Shown here: piece after piece, positions 22,801 through 33,411 of the stretch | Position numbering within the stretch: the first letter of the stretch is position 1 | How the letters are laid out: every line of letters starts with the position of its first letter | From: Oegoconia quadripuncta | Taxonomy: Eukaryota > Arthropoda > Insecta > Lepidoptera > Autostichidae | Direction of reading: 5' to 3' | NCBI GenBank assembly: GCA_949316235.1 | Contig: OX438755.1 | Location: 19,172,151 to 19,236,150, forward strand | Length of the DNA: 64,000 nt | Translations under genes and position numbers: made by a program | Notes under the pieces: generated by a model | What the model was told of the DNA's origin: nothing | Database searches by the model: none | Seen by the model: only the letters and a program-made list of their open reading frames with translations

Positions 22801-24279
22801 AACCATTCTAGATTTTTTCTTACATACATTAAAGAGGTGGCAATAAATTAATTGCCCATTGAAGTTACATAATAAGGCCGCCGTTTCAATAATCAAGTCC
22901 ATTGTTATAGGTCCCAAAGTGCAATTTTCATCGCTTGTCATGGGAGAATTTGCCCTAATGCTGGGCAGGTATTTTATTTTATTATTAAAAAAATTAACAG
23001 TAGTCTTAAAATAATCAGCGCCGTACAAAACAGTTTGTTAAAGGGTGATGTGGGAAATTTATTATATTATAGGACATATGTAATATTTATTTAAAAACAG
23101 TAACAAATAAAGAGATGGAATTTAAATATAAACTAGAACAAATGTAAAAAATTGGGGCCGCGAGGCAAGGTACCCAAAACGCTGGCGGCGTTTCCTCGTT
23201 GTATGCAGATACTTAAGCGTTGGGCGAGGAAACAACCAGCTCTCGGGTCACCAGTGACATCGACTAAGCGCTTTGAAATATCAAAGAAAAATTTAAGAGC
23301 GCTTTATTATAAGACTAATTAGGTACCACCTATTGAGTTGAACGTTACGTAAAATGAAATTCTTTAGGGTGGCGGTCTGCCTTTGTTTGGCGGGCGTATT
23401 GTAGATAGCAAACAGCAATGGCGTTGCTACCCATTGAAAGACTATGAAGGATAAAAAAAATACTTTTTCCTTCTATACCGTTAGGTTCACCAGTAATACC
23501 TTAATTGCCTTCTACTGAAGAGAGGAAAAACCGGAAAAAAAAATGTTTATTCTCGGTAACTTCAAGATAATCTCCAACAATTATTATTGAGTTTAGTTCG
23601 TTACATTTTTTTTTGGGATGTATACCAAAATCTTAGACTAATAAAATGATGTAATAATCCACCACTATGGAGACTGGTGCCTAATACTAGAAGGGCCCTG
23701 TACAATGAACCAAACATACAGATTCCTAACAACTATACGAGTTATTTGTTGGATTGATTTCTTAATTTTTCTTACTATTCTTCTTTCTTTACTACAAAAG
23801 TGAAGATATTTCCATCAAACAGTGCTAAGAATCATCCCACAAAAACCAGTTCTCTATAATAAAAAAGCCGTTTTTCCATTCGTCTCAGCATTTTCAGCGC
23901 TACAAAACCTCAGACGGACACAAAGACAGAACATCCTTCAAATTTATAACAGCTAACCCCTTGTGTATGTAAAAAGCCTCCTCGGTGTAACCTCTCCACA
24001 CCTTTTCTCTAGTATCAGTTTCCCAGTGAGAGAAATCAATGAAAACTTTTTTCGGGCGAAACTGACCTTGATAGCTACTGTAATTAGCTGGCTACTCGAG
24101 TTTATTATACTAATACTTCAAGTTACCCAATTAGCAAATCGATATCGGTTTACAAAGCTTTGGGGGAGGTGAAAGTAGAGCTCTGTTGGTCTTTCCAATT
24201 TTAGATATCAAAGTACAGTCGGCATCATACTTATTCATACAGGACTGTTTCACATGATTATTTATAGCGGATTATTCAA
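22801..24279. other. Mostly unassigned; one GC-richer repeat-like block
   Basis: At 23155-23275, GGCCGCGAGGCAAGGTACCC AAAACGCTGGCGGCG...GCGTTGGGCGAGGAAAC resembles a repeat common in lepidopteran genomes, but only one copy is present here. Nothing else is supported. Confidence 0.4.
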
Positions 24280-24500
24280 GCTGTAGTTTCGGCTCGCAAA
24301 AAGAATAGAACATAGTTTTTCGCGTGGGTGTCGTGAAAGGCGACTAAGGGACTTTCCACTAAAAACGTTTCAAGATTTGCATGTTTTAACGGCGATGGGC
24401 TCTCTGTAAGGTGAATCGGGGATGTTGTTTCAAGCATAGGACTGTTAATGTATGGAACACCTTAACATTAATGTTTGAGATATCTCTGACTACCCCATAT
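24280..24500 (+). mobile_element. Interspersed repeat R
   Basis: TGTAGTTTCGGCTCGCAAAA...CGTGGGTGTCGTGAAAGGCGACTAAGGGACTTTCC...GGCGATGGGCTC. The 3' end includes GACTACCCCATATAGG. Confidence 0.65.
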
Positions 24501-25009
24501 AGGATTAAGATCGTAACTTATGTATGTATTATTAAAGTTAAAGCAGCCCCTTGTAGCTATCATTTTAGAGAACTACTGCGATGGTACAGCTTAATTAACA
24601 AGCATGCTACCATCAGTTACGTAAAATAGTCCAGTATGAATTATGGAGCCGACTGTATTTACCACGAGGTGAAAGATTCACACTTTATTATTCATAGCAA
24701 AAGTCTATATCCCTGCTTTAGTTGACGCGGCAAAATTGTTCGGTAGGTTAACGATGATTTTTTTCTCTAAATATCTATATGTATATCAATAAGTCAAGAA
24801 TAAGTCCACAATCAATACGTTCTTACGAAATACTGTAACAAGTTAGTTTCAATACCATGTTTTAAGAAGGAATATTATACGTACTACGTACTAACACCGA
24901 GAGAGAGAGATCTATCTATCCTTCGAGATTCTTTTTCATTTGTACTGCCAAATTCTTATTATAGATATGGAATTTATGTCAGAAATCTGAATAAAACCTT
25001 TCGTTTCCT
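24501..25009. other. Unassigned DNA
   Basis: Nothing recognised apart from a short GAGAGAGAGA tract near 24900. Confidence 0.4.
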
Positions 25010-25150
25010 TTTCCCACAGGCGATTTCCCTTTCGAAAGCGGTAGCAGCTTGGACATACGACTGACAGATAATTTCCAATAGATTTATATAGACATTCAAC
25101 AAATGGTATCATGATGGTACGTTGAACTTAGCTTAGCTAGCTAAGCTTGA
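25010..25150 (+). mobile_element. LINE tail B
   Basis: TTCCCACAGGCGATTTCCCT TTCGAAAGCGGTAGCAGCTT...CAACAAATGGTATCATG, third copy of this repeat. Confidence 0.55.
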
Positions 25151-25429
25151 AGTTTAATTTGCGAAAACTGCAAGTTTCGTTTTAATACACCAAAATTACA
25201 ATCTTTCAATACGAAATGTATCGATAATGTTAGAAATTTTATATAAAAATCTTTATTGTGCCTACTAAATTCAAGTTTACGGCAAATATCAAGAACTGTC
25301 AACTCTACATCCTTAAATTCGTCTGAAACATGTTCCATGCGTTTACTCTATTAGTACTGACCTAACCCTATGGTCGTTTCAGCGACAATATCAACAGATA
25401 CATACCGATTGGTTTGTTGATCTTGGTGG

Positions 25430-25630
25430 GGTGATGACGGACGCGTCACGTGACTAATCCGCCATGGCGGCCACGTGATTGTTTACAAGGTTCCGCGGAG
25501 TGAAGGTAAGCGCGCGTCACTTGCGCGGCGCGGGAGGCAACTGGCTGCCGGCAGTGTTGCCAGACGACAGGTTGCGTTTTTCAACAGAGGGACGATTCTG
25601 AAGGTTGCCTGCGGGTTGGTAAATTCGTAC
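25430..25630 (+). promoter_or_regulatory. GC-rich island with CACGTG boxes and a donor-like site: candidate promoter/first exon
   Basis: Palindromic GTCACGTGAC at 25445-25454 (MITF/TFE-type E box), a second CACGTG at 25472-25477, GCCATGGC at 25461-25468, and a strong donor-like GTGAAG|GTAAGC at 25505/25506, followed by CpG-rich GCGCGCGTCACTTGCGCGGCGC. The surroundings are AT-rich. The only ATG in the block opens a 4-codon frame (MAAT, then stop), so any exon here would be non-coding. No downstream coding exon was identified. Confidence 0.4.
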
Positions 25631-25660
25631 AGCTTTTTTATGTGAAACTTTTATTGAGGA

Positions 25661-26400
25661 AAATAAGGGCGTGTGCGATACGATTTTTTAGGTACCTTAT
25701 GTACGTAATGGTTCGTCGCTTAATAATAACAATACTTACAACGAAGTAATCATTTAGGTATTTTTAATCATAAATAAATACATATTTTTAAGCAAATTCA
25801 GACAACATATGCGGAAACCAAATCCACTTTATGCCTTCTAAAAAACGATTCAAATTCGATCAAGCACATCTTTACTTATTTTCTGATTGAAGCAAGTCCA
25901 TCCAAAGTGGACTGATTCCTATTTGCGAAGAGATTGAGACAAAACCCTCTAAAGCACCCTGTAGCTTACACACAGATGGTCTACTTCAAACTGCTGTTAT
26001 GTGAAATTTAAGCAAACCTACCAAAATTATCGGCACATTAGGCCCAAACAGCCCGACGAATAAGTGTTTTGAAAATAAATGAAAATTTTGGATCCTAACT
26101 AACTTGTCACAAACGGGGATATCGTGGACTATGAATATTCTTCTTCAATTTACCATTTAAAACCATTTAAACCATTTATTTAAGAGCTATGCTCTTGTCG
26201 GTGGAGTTAATGACCATGTCTCTCTGCTTTCCCCCCTCGATTTATATAGGTTCTTTCTACATAGGTCGTCTTCTTCCTCTCTTTCTAAAGAAAATCTTTC
26301 CCTCAAATATGTTCTTGAATATGAATGGACTGTGACTACGTAATATATTTTAATTATAAGCAACCATAACTCGAAAATAAGTAATTATATTCGTTACACA
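25661..26400. other. Unassigned DNA
   Basis: No supported feature. Confidence 0.4.
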
Positions 26401-26454
26401 AACATTTACCAACGGGATTTGAACCAGCAGACGTTCGATTTGAAGACAGGGTAA

Positions 26455-26680
26455 CTAACCGGTATCCTTCCGTTTGGCAAAATATTTTTCGTCAAATTTT
26501 ACTTCCCAAAAAACTTATCGCACTAGTTTCATTTCCCAAAAAAAGATTGCCGAAAATAGTATTGCTAACTGTAAAATTGCGAAAAGTTGTTATGCCAAAT
26601 GTTTTTTTGCCAAATGAAAATTTGGGAAACATACTTTGGCATGTGATGCTTTGGTAAACGTTTTTTGCCTAAAAATTAGT
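26455..26680. repeat. Internally repetitive 'TTTGGCAAA' block
   Basis: Many variants of TTTGGCAAA / TTTGCCAAA / TTCCCAAAAAA follow each other. Similar words occur in the 48668-49830 element, so this may be a decayed relative. It lies next to a tRNA-like GGATTTGAACC remnant at 26416. Confidence 0.4.
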
Positions 26681-26904
26681 AATCCTTACTAACCACTAGA
26701 CCCAATCGACTCAAACTCATATCTTTGGCAGATTACGGATACTTTCCAACAACAAAGGTGCATTTCTTTGTCAATGCTCTTAGCTACGCAGCTGATGCAA
26801 AGCACTTCTCTTCTATTACGCAACCATTTACATTCTACTACGATATAATGAATAATGATGATTTTTTTCTGACCATACAATTTGCGATGAAGATCGCGAC
26901 GTGT

Positions 26905-27158
26905 ATATATAATAATAATAATAAATGTCTTTGCACAAACACACAGCGCCATCTAGGTCCACAGTAAGCATCTAGGCTTGTGTTATGGATACCAGATGGT
27001 TGATAAACGTGTAGTATTTTTTTTGTAAATAAATACATATATAAATGAAAAACATGTCAGTATTCATCATACAAACATATGCCCCTAGCGGGATTCGAAC
27101 CCGCGACTATTTGGTATAGTAGCAGAGTTTCTAACCACTACACCAAACAGGTCGTCAT
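26905..27158 (-). mobile_element. SINE-B, full length
   Basis: ATAATAATAATAAATGTCTT TGCACAAACACACAGCGCCA (3' end) to GCGGGATTCGAACCCGCGAC (B box) and ACTACACCAAACAGGTCGTC (5' end). A cleaner copy than 17169. Confidence 0.92.
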
Positions 27159-27274
27159 GGATAATAATAATAAATATAACACCACTTTTCTCTTGGATTC
27201 CTTTACCTATTCGAAACAACAAAAAATATTGTTACATCGTTCGAAAAACCTACCAAATATGTAACTTTCCAGTA

Positions 27275-27480
27275 GTAGCAGCCACCCCATTGGCGGGGTG
27301 ACACCCCCGTTCACGCCTGCGCCGGTCGATCGCGCACTCGGTCAGTGGGCCGTCTAGCATTGTCTCAGTTGGAACTGTTGAAAAACAAACCCTTGTCTCA
27401 AAAGCGAGACCGCTAGGCGCCGACCACTGGACGGTTAAAACTGAGCCTTGGGTTTTCCACCCCTAATATAACATGATTGG
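27275..27480. other. GC-rich block of unknown origin
   Basis: GCAGCCACCCCATTGGCGGGG, TGCGCCGGTCGATCGCGCAC and GACCGCTAGGCGCCGACCAC stand out from AT-rich flanks. No open frame. It could be a LINE 5'UTR or internal part of a DNA element. Confidence 0.4.
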
Positions 27481-27602
27481 AATTGAAAGTCAGCGGAAAA
27501 GCTGATTAGAAATAGCCACGTACAATAATAGAATGCTAGAAAAAAGTTAAGCCCATGATAGGCACATAGATAGATAGGAATAGGATAGCGTTTGAAGTCT
27601 TA

Positions 27603-27949
27603 GATTAATGATTGGTCTCCGCGCCGCTCCGACTAGATACCGCACTATGAAGAAAAAACAGGTTCCTGAATGCGGCAACTCAATATTGTAGTGTGAAGAT
27701 TTATACAGTACTTACTGATGGTATGTGATGCCAGTACCTTTCTTGTTTTTTGTAGTATTGTTATTACATAGTTTGACTACGCAAACCGGCATTTTGCTTC
27801 AGTCTTAAACCAAAATTTGAAAATTTGAAATTTGAACTTGTGGCGTGACTGGCGCGGGTACGCCGAATACGGCGTAGTATTTGTTGCCGCATTTTTCGAG
27901 TACGCCGACGGTATCTAGTCGTAGCGGCGCGGAGACCAATCATTAATCT
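27603..27949. mobile_element. Inverted-repeat element (MITE-V)
   Basis: Left end GATTAATGATTGGTCTCCGC GCCGCTCCGACTAGATACCG and right end (reverse complement) GATTAATGATTGGTCTCCGC GCCGCTACGACTAGATACCG differ by one base over 40. Further in, TGCGGCAAC/GTTGCCGCA also pair. The coding-like Arg-rich frame inside (minus) is a by-product. Confidence 0.8.
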
Positions 27950-27961
27950 ATGGTTTGAAGT

Positions 27962-28254
27962 ATTATGAATGAAATAGTTACGTACTGTCATAGTATATAG
28001 GTACGGGACAGCGTAGGTACATTCTATTATTTTACTAACAGGGTGGATTCGCATTTGCGCACTTTAAATAGTAATTAAGCAAACAAGTCGGTTCTACTCT
28101 TCAGAGAAATCTGTTCTCTTAGCAAATGTCTGCGCATAGCATCTTACGGTTGCGGGAATAAATGAAATCTATTGTTCTTTGGTCCTTCGAGCCGGTAGGC
28201 AGTCTAACAAATGAATTGTTCGCCCTTGGCTCACCGCGGCCGAGTTTTGTGAAC
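27962..28254. other. Unassigned; possible LTR-element word
   Basis: TTGGTCCTTCGAGCCGGTAG at about 28177 recalls sequences of Pao/Gypsy-type elements. No coding sequence or LTR pair was found. Confidence 0.3.
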
Positions 28255-28257
28255 AAT

Positions 28258-28322
28258 AGGTACGCGCTTGACCTCAATCACTGCAGAATTAAGCGAAGGT
28301 GAAGCCAAAGGTGGAAGCACGC
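28258..28322 (-). mobile_element. SINE-A 3' remnant, diverged
   Basis: GTACGCGCTTGACCTCAATC AC...GAAGCCAAAGGTGGAAGC: the reverse 3' part only. Confidence 0.55.
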
Positions 28323-28430
28323 TCATTATAGGGATCCAATCTCACATAGTCGGAATATAACAATGTTATTCACAGGGCTCGTCTGTAGATGGCTTTGTGC
28401 CCGATGTAACAGGTTCGTATGTAGCTTCTT

Positions 28431-28820
28431 TTTATGCACGACGGCTTTGTACTTGACCTCAATCACACCTGATGAGACCACACCAAGTGAAGATGAGATG
28501 AGATCGATGGTGGAAGCGTACTGACCCAGAAACCCCAACACATTTGGGGGACTGGCTATCTTATCTTTGACAACCGGAACACAATAATGCTATTAACATT
28601 GCTGCTTGGCGGCAGATTTAGATAAGATGGTGGGAGCTAGCCAGGCGGACATTTTAAAATAAATAACAAACAAAAATTTAATAAAAAAAAAAAAAAAAAA
28701 AAAAACAACCAACGGACGAAACGAAATGAGTACTTAAGCATGTACCCCTCTGGGGATCGAACCCGCGACCTCCGAATCGTAAATCGTAAATGTTGTTTAC
28801 ATTGAGCCACGGAGGCAGTT
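28431..28820 (-). mobile_element. SINE-A carrying a poly(A)-containing insertion
   Basis: Complete reverse SINE-A (ATGCACGACGG... to TGAGCCACGGAGGC). Between CATTTTAAAATA and CAACCAACGGAC there are about 44 extra bp, ATAACAAACAAAAATTTAAT(A)n, absent from the next copy at 29398. Confidence 0.9.
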
Positions 28821-29034
28821 AATCGTTGGACATCCTAGGGAAAGTGAGCGCCGACACCGCCTACTCACTCATCTGTCGTCAACATTGGTGCACGATTTAT
28901 CGCCCACTAGATATTTTAGAAAGCTGGTATTGAACGTGATGGATGAGAGAGCCAGTGAAATTACGGATTCAGTTACACATTTTTGAAATCTTACATTGAA
29001 AATTTTGAAAACCACCGAAAAACTATCTTCATAT

Positions 29035-29170
29035 CATATCAGCTACAGGACGTTCACTGCTGAACATAAGCCTTCCCCATAAATTTCCAATGCGACTGGT
29101 TGGAAGCAGGCTGCATTCAGCGACTTCCCGCGACCTTCATTAGTCCGTCCAACTGGTGAGTGGACTTCCT
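29035..29170 (+). mobile_element. Interspersed repeat E
   Basis: GCTACAGGACGTTCACTGCT GAACATAAGCC...CAGGCTGCATTCAGCGACTT. Copies at 11958 and 36470. Confidence 0.6.
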
Positions 29171-29397
29171 ACGCTGCGCTTCCCAGTGTGTAGTGTCACT
29201 TGAGAACTGTAATGCCCCAACGGCCATCAGTTCTTCGAGCTATGTGCCCTGCTCACTGCCACTTCTAATACTAATCCGCTGGGCTATGTCGACTACTTTC
29301 ATTCTTCATCAGATTCCTTCACTCCTGATTAGGTCTCGTAGTGAAAGTCCAGTCAGTCTGGGCACAACCAAATTATTAGATAACTTTTATGTTTTTT

Positions 29398-29690
29398 TTT
29401 ATGCACAACGGCTTAGCACTTGACCTCAATCACACCTGATGTTAAGTGAAGATGAGATCGATGGTGGAAGCGTACTGACCCAGAAACCCCAACACATTTG
29501 GGAGACTGGCTATCTTATCTTTGACAACCGGAACACAACAATGCTATTAACATTGCTGCTTGGCGGCAGATTTAGATAAGATGGTGGGAGCTAGCCAGGC
29601 GGACATTTTAAAATACAACCAACGGACCAAACGAAATGAGTACTTAAACATGTGGGGATCGAACCCGCGACCTCCGAATCGTAAATCGTA
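29398..29690 (-). mobile_element. SINE-A, 5' end truncated after B box
   Basis: Reverse copy from ATGCACAACGGCTTAGCACT to GGGGATCGAACCCGCGACC, ending at ATCGTAAATCGTA. The A-box side is lost where the next copy begins. Confidence 0.88.
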
Positions 29691-29838
29691 TTAACCCGGA
29701 AACCCCATCTTATTTAGTGGATTGGGTTACTTATCTCTGTGAAACGGAGCACGACATTGCTGTTTGGCGGCAGACTTAGATAACATGGTGGTAGCTAGCC
29801 AGGTGGACATTCAAAATGCCCTACCACCAACCAAAGTA
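29691..29838 (-). mobile_element. SINE-A middle fragment, abutting the previous copy
   Basis: TTAACCCGGAAACCCCATCT...TGGTAGCTAGCCAGGTGGAC...CTACCACCAACCAAA. It lacks both the tail and the tRNA head. Older and more diverged than its neighbour. Confidence 0.8.
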
Positions 29839-30044
29839 GATTTGCTGTAAGTAAATTGATATAAGCGTCATTTCTATGTGTGACAAAACATTATGTATAG
29901 GAAAACCATTAGTAGTAATCAAAGATTACTTAGCCCGATCTCAATTCTCGTAGCGATTCAGCAGTTCGTCGAAGTTTGTATGCAAATAAGTCAATAATAG
30001 GCGAGGAGGGCTCTTAACAGGTGCGATCATTTACTTCTGCTGGT

Positions 30045-30296
30045 TATCGATAAATAAATAAATAAATAAATATTTCGGACACTTACACCAATCATCTAGT
30101 CCCAAACTAAGCAAAGCTTGTGCTATGGATACTAGATAACGGATAAACATACATAAATATTTATATAAACATCCAAGACTCGGGAGTAAATGTTCATATT
30201 CATCACACAAACATTTACCCGTCGCGGGATTCGAACCCGCAACCGTTGGTTTCGCTGATAGGGTCACTATCCACTACACCAATCGGTCGTCGAAAT
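30045..30296 (-). mobile_element. SINE-B' (subfamily), full length
   Basis: (AAAT)n tail, CAATCATCTAGTCCCAAACT AAGCAAAGC, GTCGCGGGATTCGAACCCGC (B box) and CACTACACCAATCGGTCGTC. It shares the head type with SINE-B but has a different 3' half. Confidence 0.9.
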
Positions 30297-30397
30297 AGTG
30301 ACGTTTATGATGTTTTTCATCTAACAATTCTATTTAAGGTCTGATGGTAACCATAGTGAAGACACCTACATGTCGGAGAAATAAAAATGCCTAAAAC

Positions 30398-30708
30398 ATT
30401 TTTTTTTATGAACAACGGGTTGGTACTTGACTTCAATCTGAATTGAAGATGAGGTCGAAGGTGGAAGCGTTCTGACCCGGAAACCCCAACACATTTGGGG
30501 GACTGGGTATCTTATCTCTGACAACCGGAACACGACAATGTTAATAACATCGCTGCTTGGCAACAGATTTAGATAAGATGGTGGTAGCTAGCCAGGCGGA
30601 GATTTCAAATGCCCTACAAGTAACCAAACATGTACCCCGCTGGGGATCGAACCCGCGACCTCCGAATCATAAACCCAATGTTTACATTGAGCCACGGGGG
30701 CGGTTGAC
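30398..30708 (-). mobile_element. SINE-A, full length
   Basis: ATGAACAACGGGTTGGTACT to TGAGCCACGGGGGCGGTTGA, with B box GGGGATCGAACCCGCGACC. Confidence 0.92.
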
Positions 30709-30831
30709 ATGTGAAGTCCCCAACCCGCATTGAGCCAGCATGGTGGACTATGGCCCATACTTCCTCAATATACTTGGGAAGGCCTATATCCCTGCAGTGG
30801 GATGTTTACGGGCTGATGATGATGATGGTGG
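30709..30831 (+). mobile_element. SINE-C 3' part
   Basis: CATGTGAAGTCCCCAACCCG CATTGAGCCAGC...GGGATGTTTACGGGCTGATGATGATGAT. It directly follows SINE-A; the 5' half is missing. Confidence 0.82.
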
Positions 30832-31011
30832 TAACCATCGTGTTAACAACTCTTAGGACAATCTTACTATAATGCGAATGTGGGCTCGACGACAGACAGA
30901 TGCAAGGTATTACATATTTTTCAGTTACTGCAGATTCTCTACCCCTTTTTAGGACATCCTCCCTCCCAAATGCCCTCGCCTATTAAACATCAACTTTATC
31001 CTCTCCCTGGA

Positions 31012-32000
31012 ATATCCTACAATACAATACAATACAACACGATACAAATACTCTTTATTGCGCAAATAAATTTACAATAATTTTTGATGATAACAATAGA
31101 ACACAATTAGGCGGTCTTATCACGGAAATCGATCTCTTACATACAACCCACAGCTGCGTCAATCAAAATTCTGGCAAAATTTATCAGAATTCATTATTCT
31201 ATATCCAATTATATTCTCTCATTCATAATTTTTAGCATGCTTGCTTATCATTCAAATAGTCAATGATTTTATAATAGCGTTTTGCTAATAATTTCTGTTT
31301 TATGATTACTTTAAATTTGTTTAAAGGCAAATTTTTAATGTGTACTGGAGCCTTATTATAAAAGCGTATACATTGCCCTTTGAAGGATTTACTAACTTTG
31401 TGAAGTCGGCTAACATAAACAGATAACTGGTTCTTATTCCTTGTATTAACATTGTGCCTATCACTATTTTTAGCGAATAAGGTTATATTTTTTTTTGCAT
31501 ATAACAAATTCTCATAAATGTATTGAGATGCCATTGTTAAGATATTAATTTCCTTAAACTTATCTCTAAGAGACACTCTAGGTCCTAATTTATAAATGGC
31601 ACGAATAGCACGCTTCTGCAGAACAAAAATGATATGTAGGTATATCAGCAGCTTTACCCCACAACAATATGTCATATGACATCAAGCTGTGGAAATAGCT
31701 AAAATAAACCAGTCTTGCGTTATGAACGTCTGTTAAATTTCAGATTTTTTTGACTGCATACGCTGCAGAAGCAAACTTTTTCGCTCGTTTTTCAATATGA
31801 GGCCCTCACTGAAGCTTAGCATCCAATGTCAGTCCTAAAAAGACAGTAGTGTCTACAAGGTCCAATTTATCACCTCGTACAAATATGTCAGTAGGCAGTT
31901 GTTTCACATTTGATAAAGTAAATTTTATGCATTTAGTTTTTTTTCATTCAAAAGAAGATTATTTACTGCAAACCAGTTAACAATAAATAAAACTATACTT
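31012..32000 (-). mobile_element. LINE-Y/D, longest copy: RT C-terminal region, 3'UTR and pentanucleotide tail
   Basis: The minus-strand frame 31675-31232 encodes LQKRAIRAIYKLGPRVSLRD...FKGQCIRFYNKAPVHIKNLP LNKFKVIIKQ...YYKIIDYLNDKQA. Upstream, broken frames to about 32000 give ...VRGDKLDLVDTTVFLGLTLD AKLQ..., i.e. the RT thumb region. The 3'UTR has GACCGCCTAATTG...GCGCAATAAAGAG and a (TTGTA)-type repeat at 31018-31046. Frameshifted and 5'-truncated, so inactive. Confidence 0.85.
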
Positions 32001-32281
32001 ATCCAAAATTCGACTAAAATTAGTTTAATCAAGTGCATGTGCTATTCGCGTTTGCGCACGAACTATAGGAAACCTTGTTTGACAGAGGATAAGATAACTA
32101 AATTGAATACAGTGTTGCCAGACAAATAAGAAATGTGAAAATGAGATAGCGGCACTGCAAAAACGCGGATTTCTTGTTTTAACATTTACATCGGTTTTTC
32201 TCTTCTTAGGACGTATTAATAAATCGATCTTGAGATTGAGATCGCGTCACAGTCTCAATACATAATGTCTCGTATGCGTAT
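32001..32281. other. Left flank of the 5S-like palindrome, unassigned
   Basis: Contains GGACGTATTAATAAATCGAT and CTTGAGATTGAGATCGCG near 32210-32250. No second copy seen. Confidence 0.4.
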
Positions 32282-32331
32282 ATATCTCGGGGCGCACATA
32301 TGGCGCAGTCGCATTCGCTATTCGTTTTCGA

Positions 32332-32380
32332 TTAGCAAAGTTAAGCAATGTCTGGCGCTGTCAGTCCTTAGATGGGTGAC
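32332..32380 (+). ncRNA. 5S rRNA-like fragment, left arm
   Basis: AGCAAAGTTAAGCAATG...GATGGGTGAC, similar to the middle of 5S rRNA. The first ~40 and last ~30 nt of a 5S gene are not recognisable, so this is not a functional 5S gene. Confidence 0.6.
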
Positions 32381-32646
32381 TTGCTTAGTTTTTTATCCAT
32401 CAATAAATTAACTGTGTTTAACAAAAGTCTACCTAATTAAATATCAGTTAGTATTTATTGTTATTAAGATACAAATTAAAAATAGGGTTTTCTAAAAGAA
32501 TCATGACTAAGCGATCGTTTTTTTAGGCTTAATTATTCAAAATTACATCTCTAATATACCTCTATAAGATAGCAATTACATAAGTCGGTTCTGAATTAAC
32601 TCTAGCTAAGCTAATTTATTATCGTATTTTCCCTGGGCTACTAGTT

Positions 32647-32695
32647 GTCACCCATCTAAGGACTGACCGCGCCAGACATTGCTTAACTTTGCTAA
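32647..32695 (-). ncRNA. 5S rRNA-like fragment, right arm
   Basis: The inverted counterpart of the left arm. Here the core reads GGCGCGGTCAGT, one base closer to the 5S pattern than the left arm. Confidence 0.6.
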
Positions 32696-32859
32696 TCGAA
32701 AACGAATAGCGAATGCGAATGCTCCATGTGTGTGCCCCGAGATATTACGCATAACACCGTAAAATCTGCTAATCTTATACTACCATCTACTAAAAACAAT
32801 CAAGTTTCAAGATTTTTTTACATTGGACCTAATAATTAGACCGCCAAAAATTGGTAAAA

Positions 32860-33410
32860 CGACCGACTTCAGTCAGTTCCACTCTCTATCTGCGGAGTGC
32901 ATCATCAGATCTCAACCAAAATTATATAGGACGACCCTGGTGATAAACCCTATCTAACAATAAACAATCCTCAAAATAACGACAATATGGGTAAACATGA
33001 CACCACCTTGGAAGCATGTCCTATTAAATTAAAAAAAAAACCGAATCGGTTCGTAAATGACGGAGTTCTGAGGTATCAAATTATGTTGGTGACCATCTCT
33101 GATCTTCTCCATCACATCCTCTTCACCAAATGATACTTCCTGAATGCAAATGACTTTTGTGCACCAAAGTCGCTATATGCAGATATGCCTATAATATGTG
33201 AGAAGTTCCCACAATTCCTGATAGACCCAATCATCAGAACAGGATTATGATGAACATTGGACCACCCTAGAAGTATGTCCTATTAAATAAATAAAGAATT
33301 TTCCGAATCGGTTAATAAATGACCGAGTACTGAGGTAACAAATAAAAATTAAAAAAAAGCAACTGAATTGATAACCTCCTCCTTTTTTGAAGTCGGTTAT
33401 AAATAATATT
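32860..33410 (-). mobile_element. Repeat G, long copy
   Basis: Reverse orientation: starts (33406) ATAACCGACTTCAAAAAAGG AGGAGG and ends with GAAGTCGGTCGTTTTACCAA. It includes GGTTTATCACCAGGGTCGTC, the same phrase that opens the tandem array at 4872. Non-coding; class not determined. Confidence 0.65.
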
Positions 33411-33411
33411 C

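Larger units (their letters stand above)
32282..32745. mobile_element. 464-bp palindromic element with 5S rRNA-like arms
   Basis: Arms 32282-32380 and 32647-32745 are inverted copies, 94 of 99 positions identical. Each arm ends inward with GTTAAGCAATGTCTGGCGCK GTCAGTCCTTAGATGGGTGA C, which aligns to eukaryotic 5S rRNA around boxes A and C (known form: TTAAGCA..GTCGGGCGCGGT.AGTACTTGGATGGGTGAC). Upstream TTCGTTTTCGATTAGCAAAG also aligns loosely to 5S. In the left arm a T6 run (32389-32394) follows, as in a Pol III terminator. The 266-bp spacer is AT-rich with no ORF. Confidence 0.82.

Noticed and set aside
27764..28054. 96-codon Arg-rich minus-strand frame
   Set aside because: Lies mostly in the MITE-V inverted-repeat element; Arg-rich because of its GC-rich end, with no family match.
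32282..32745. Functional 5S rRNA genes
   Set aside because: Only the middle of 5S is similar; the 5' and 3' strands of the acceptor helix are missing.
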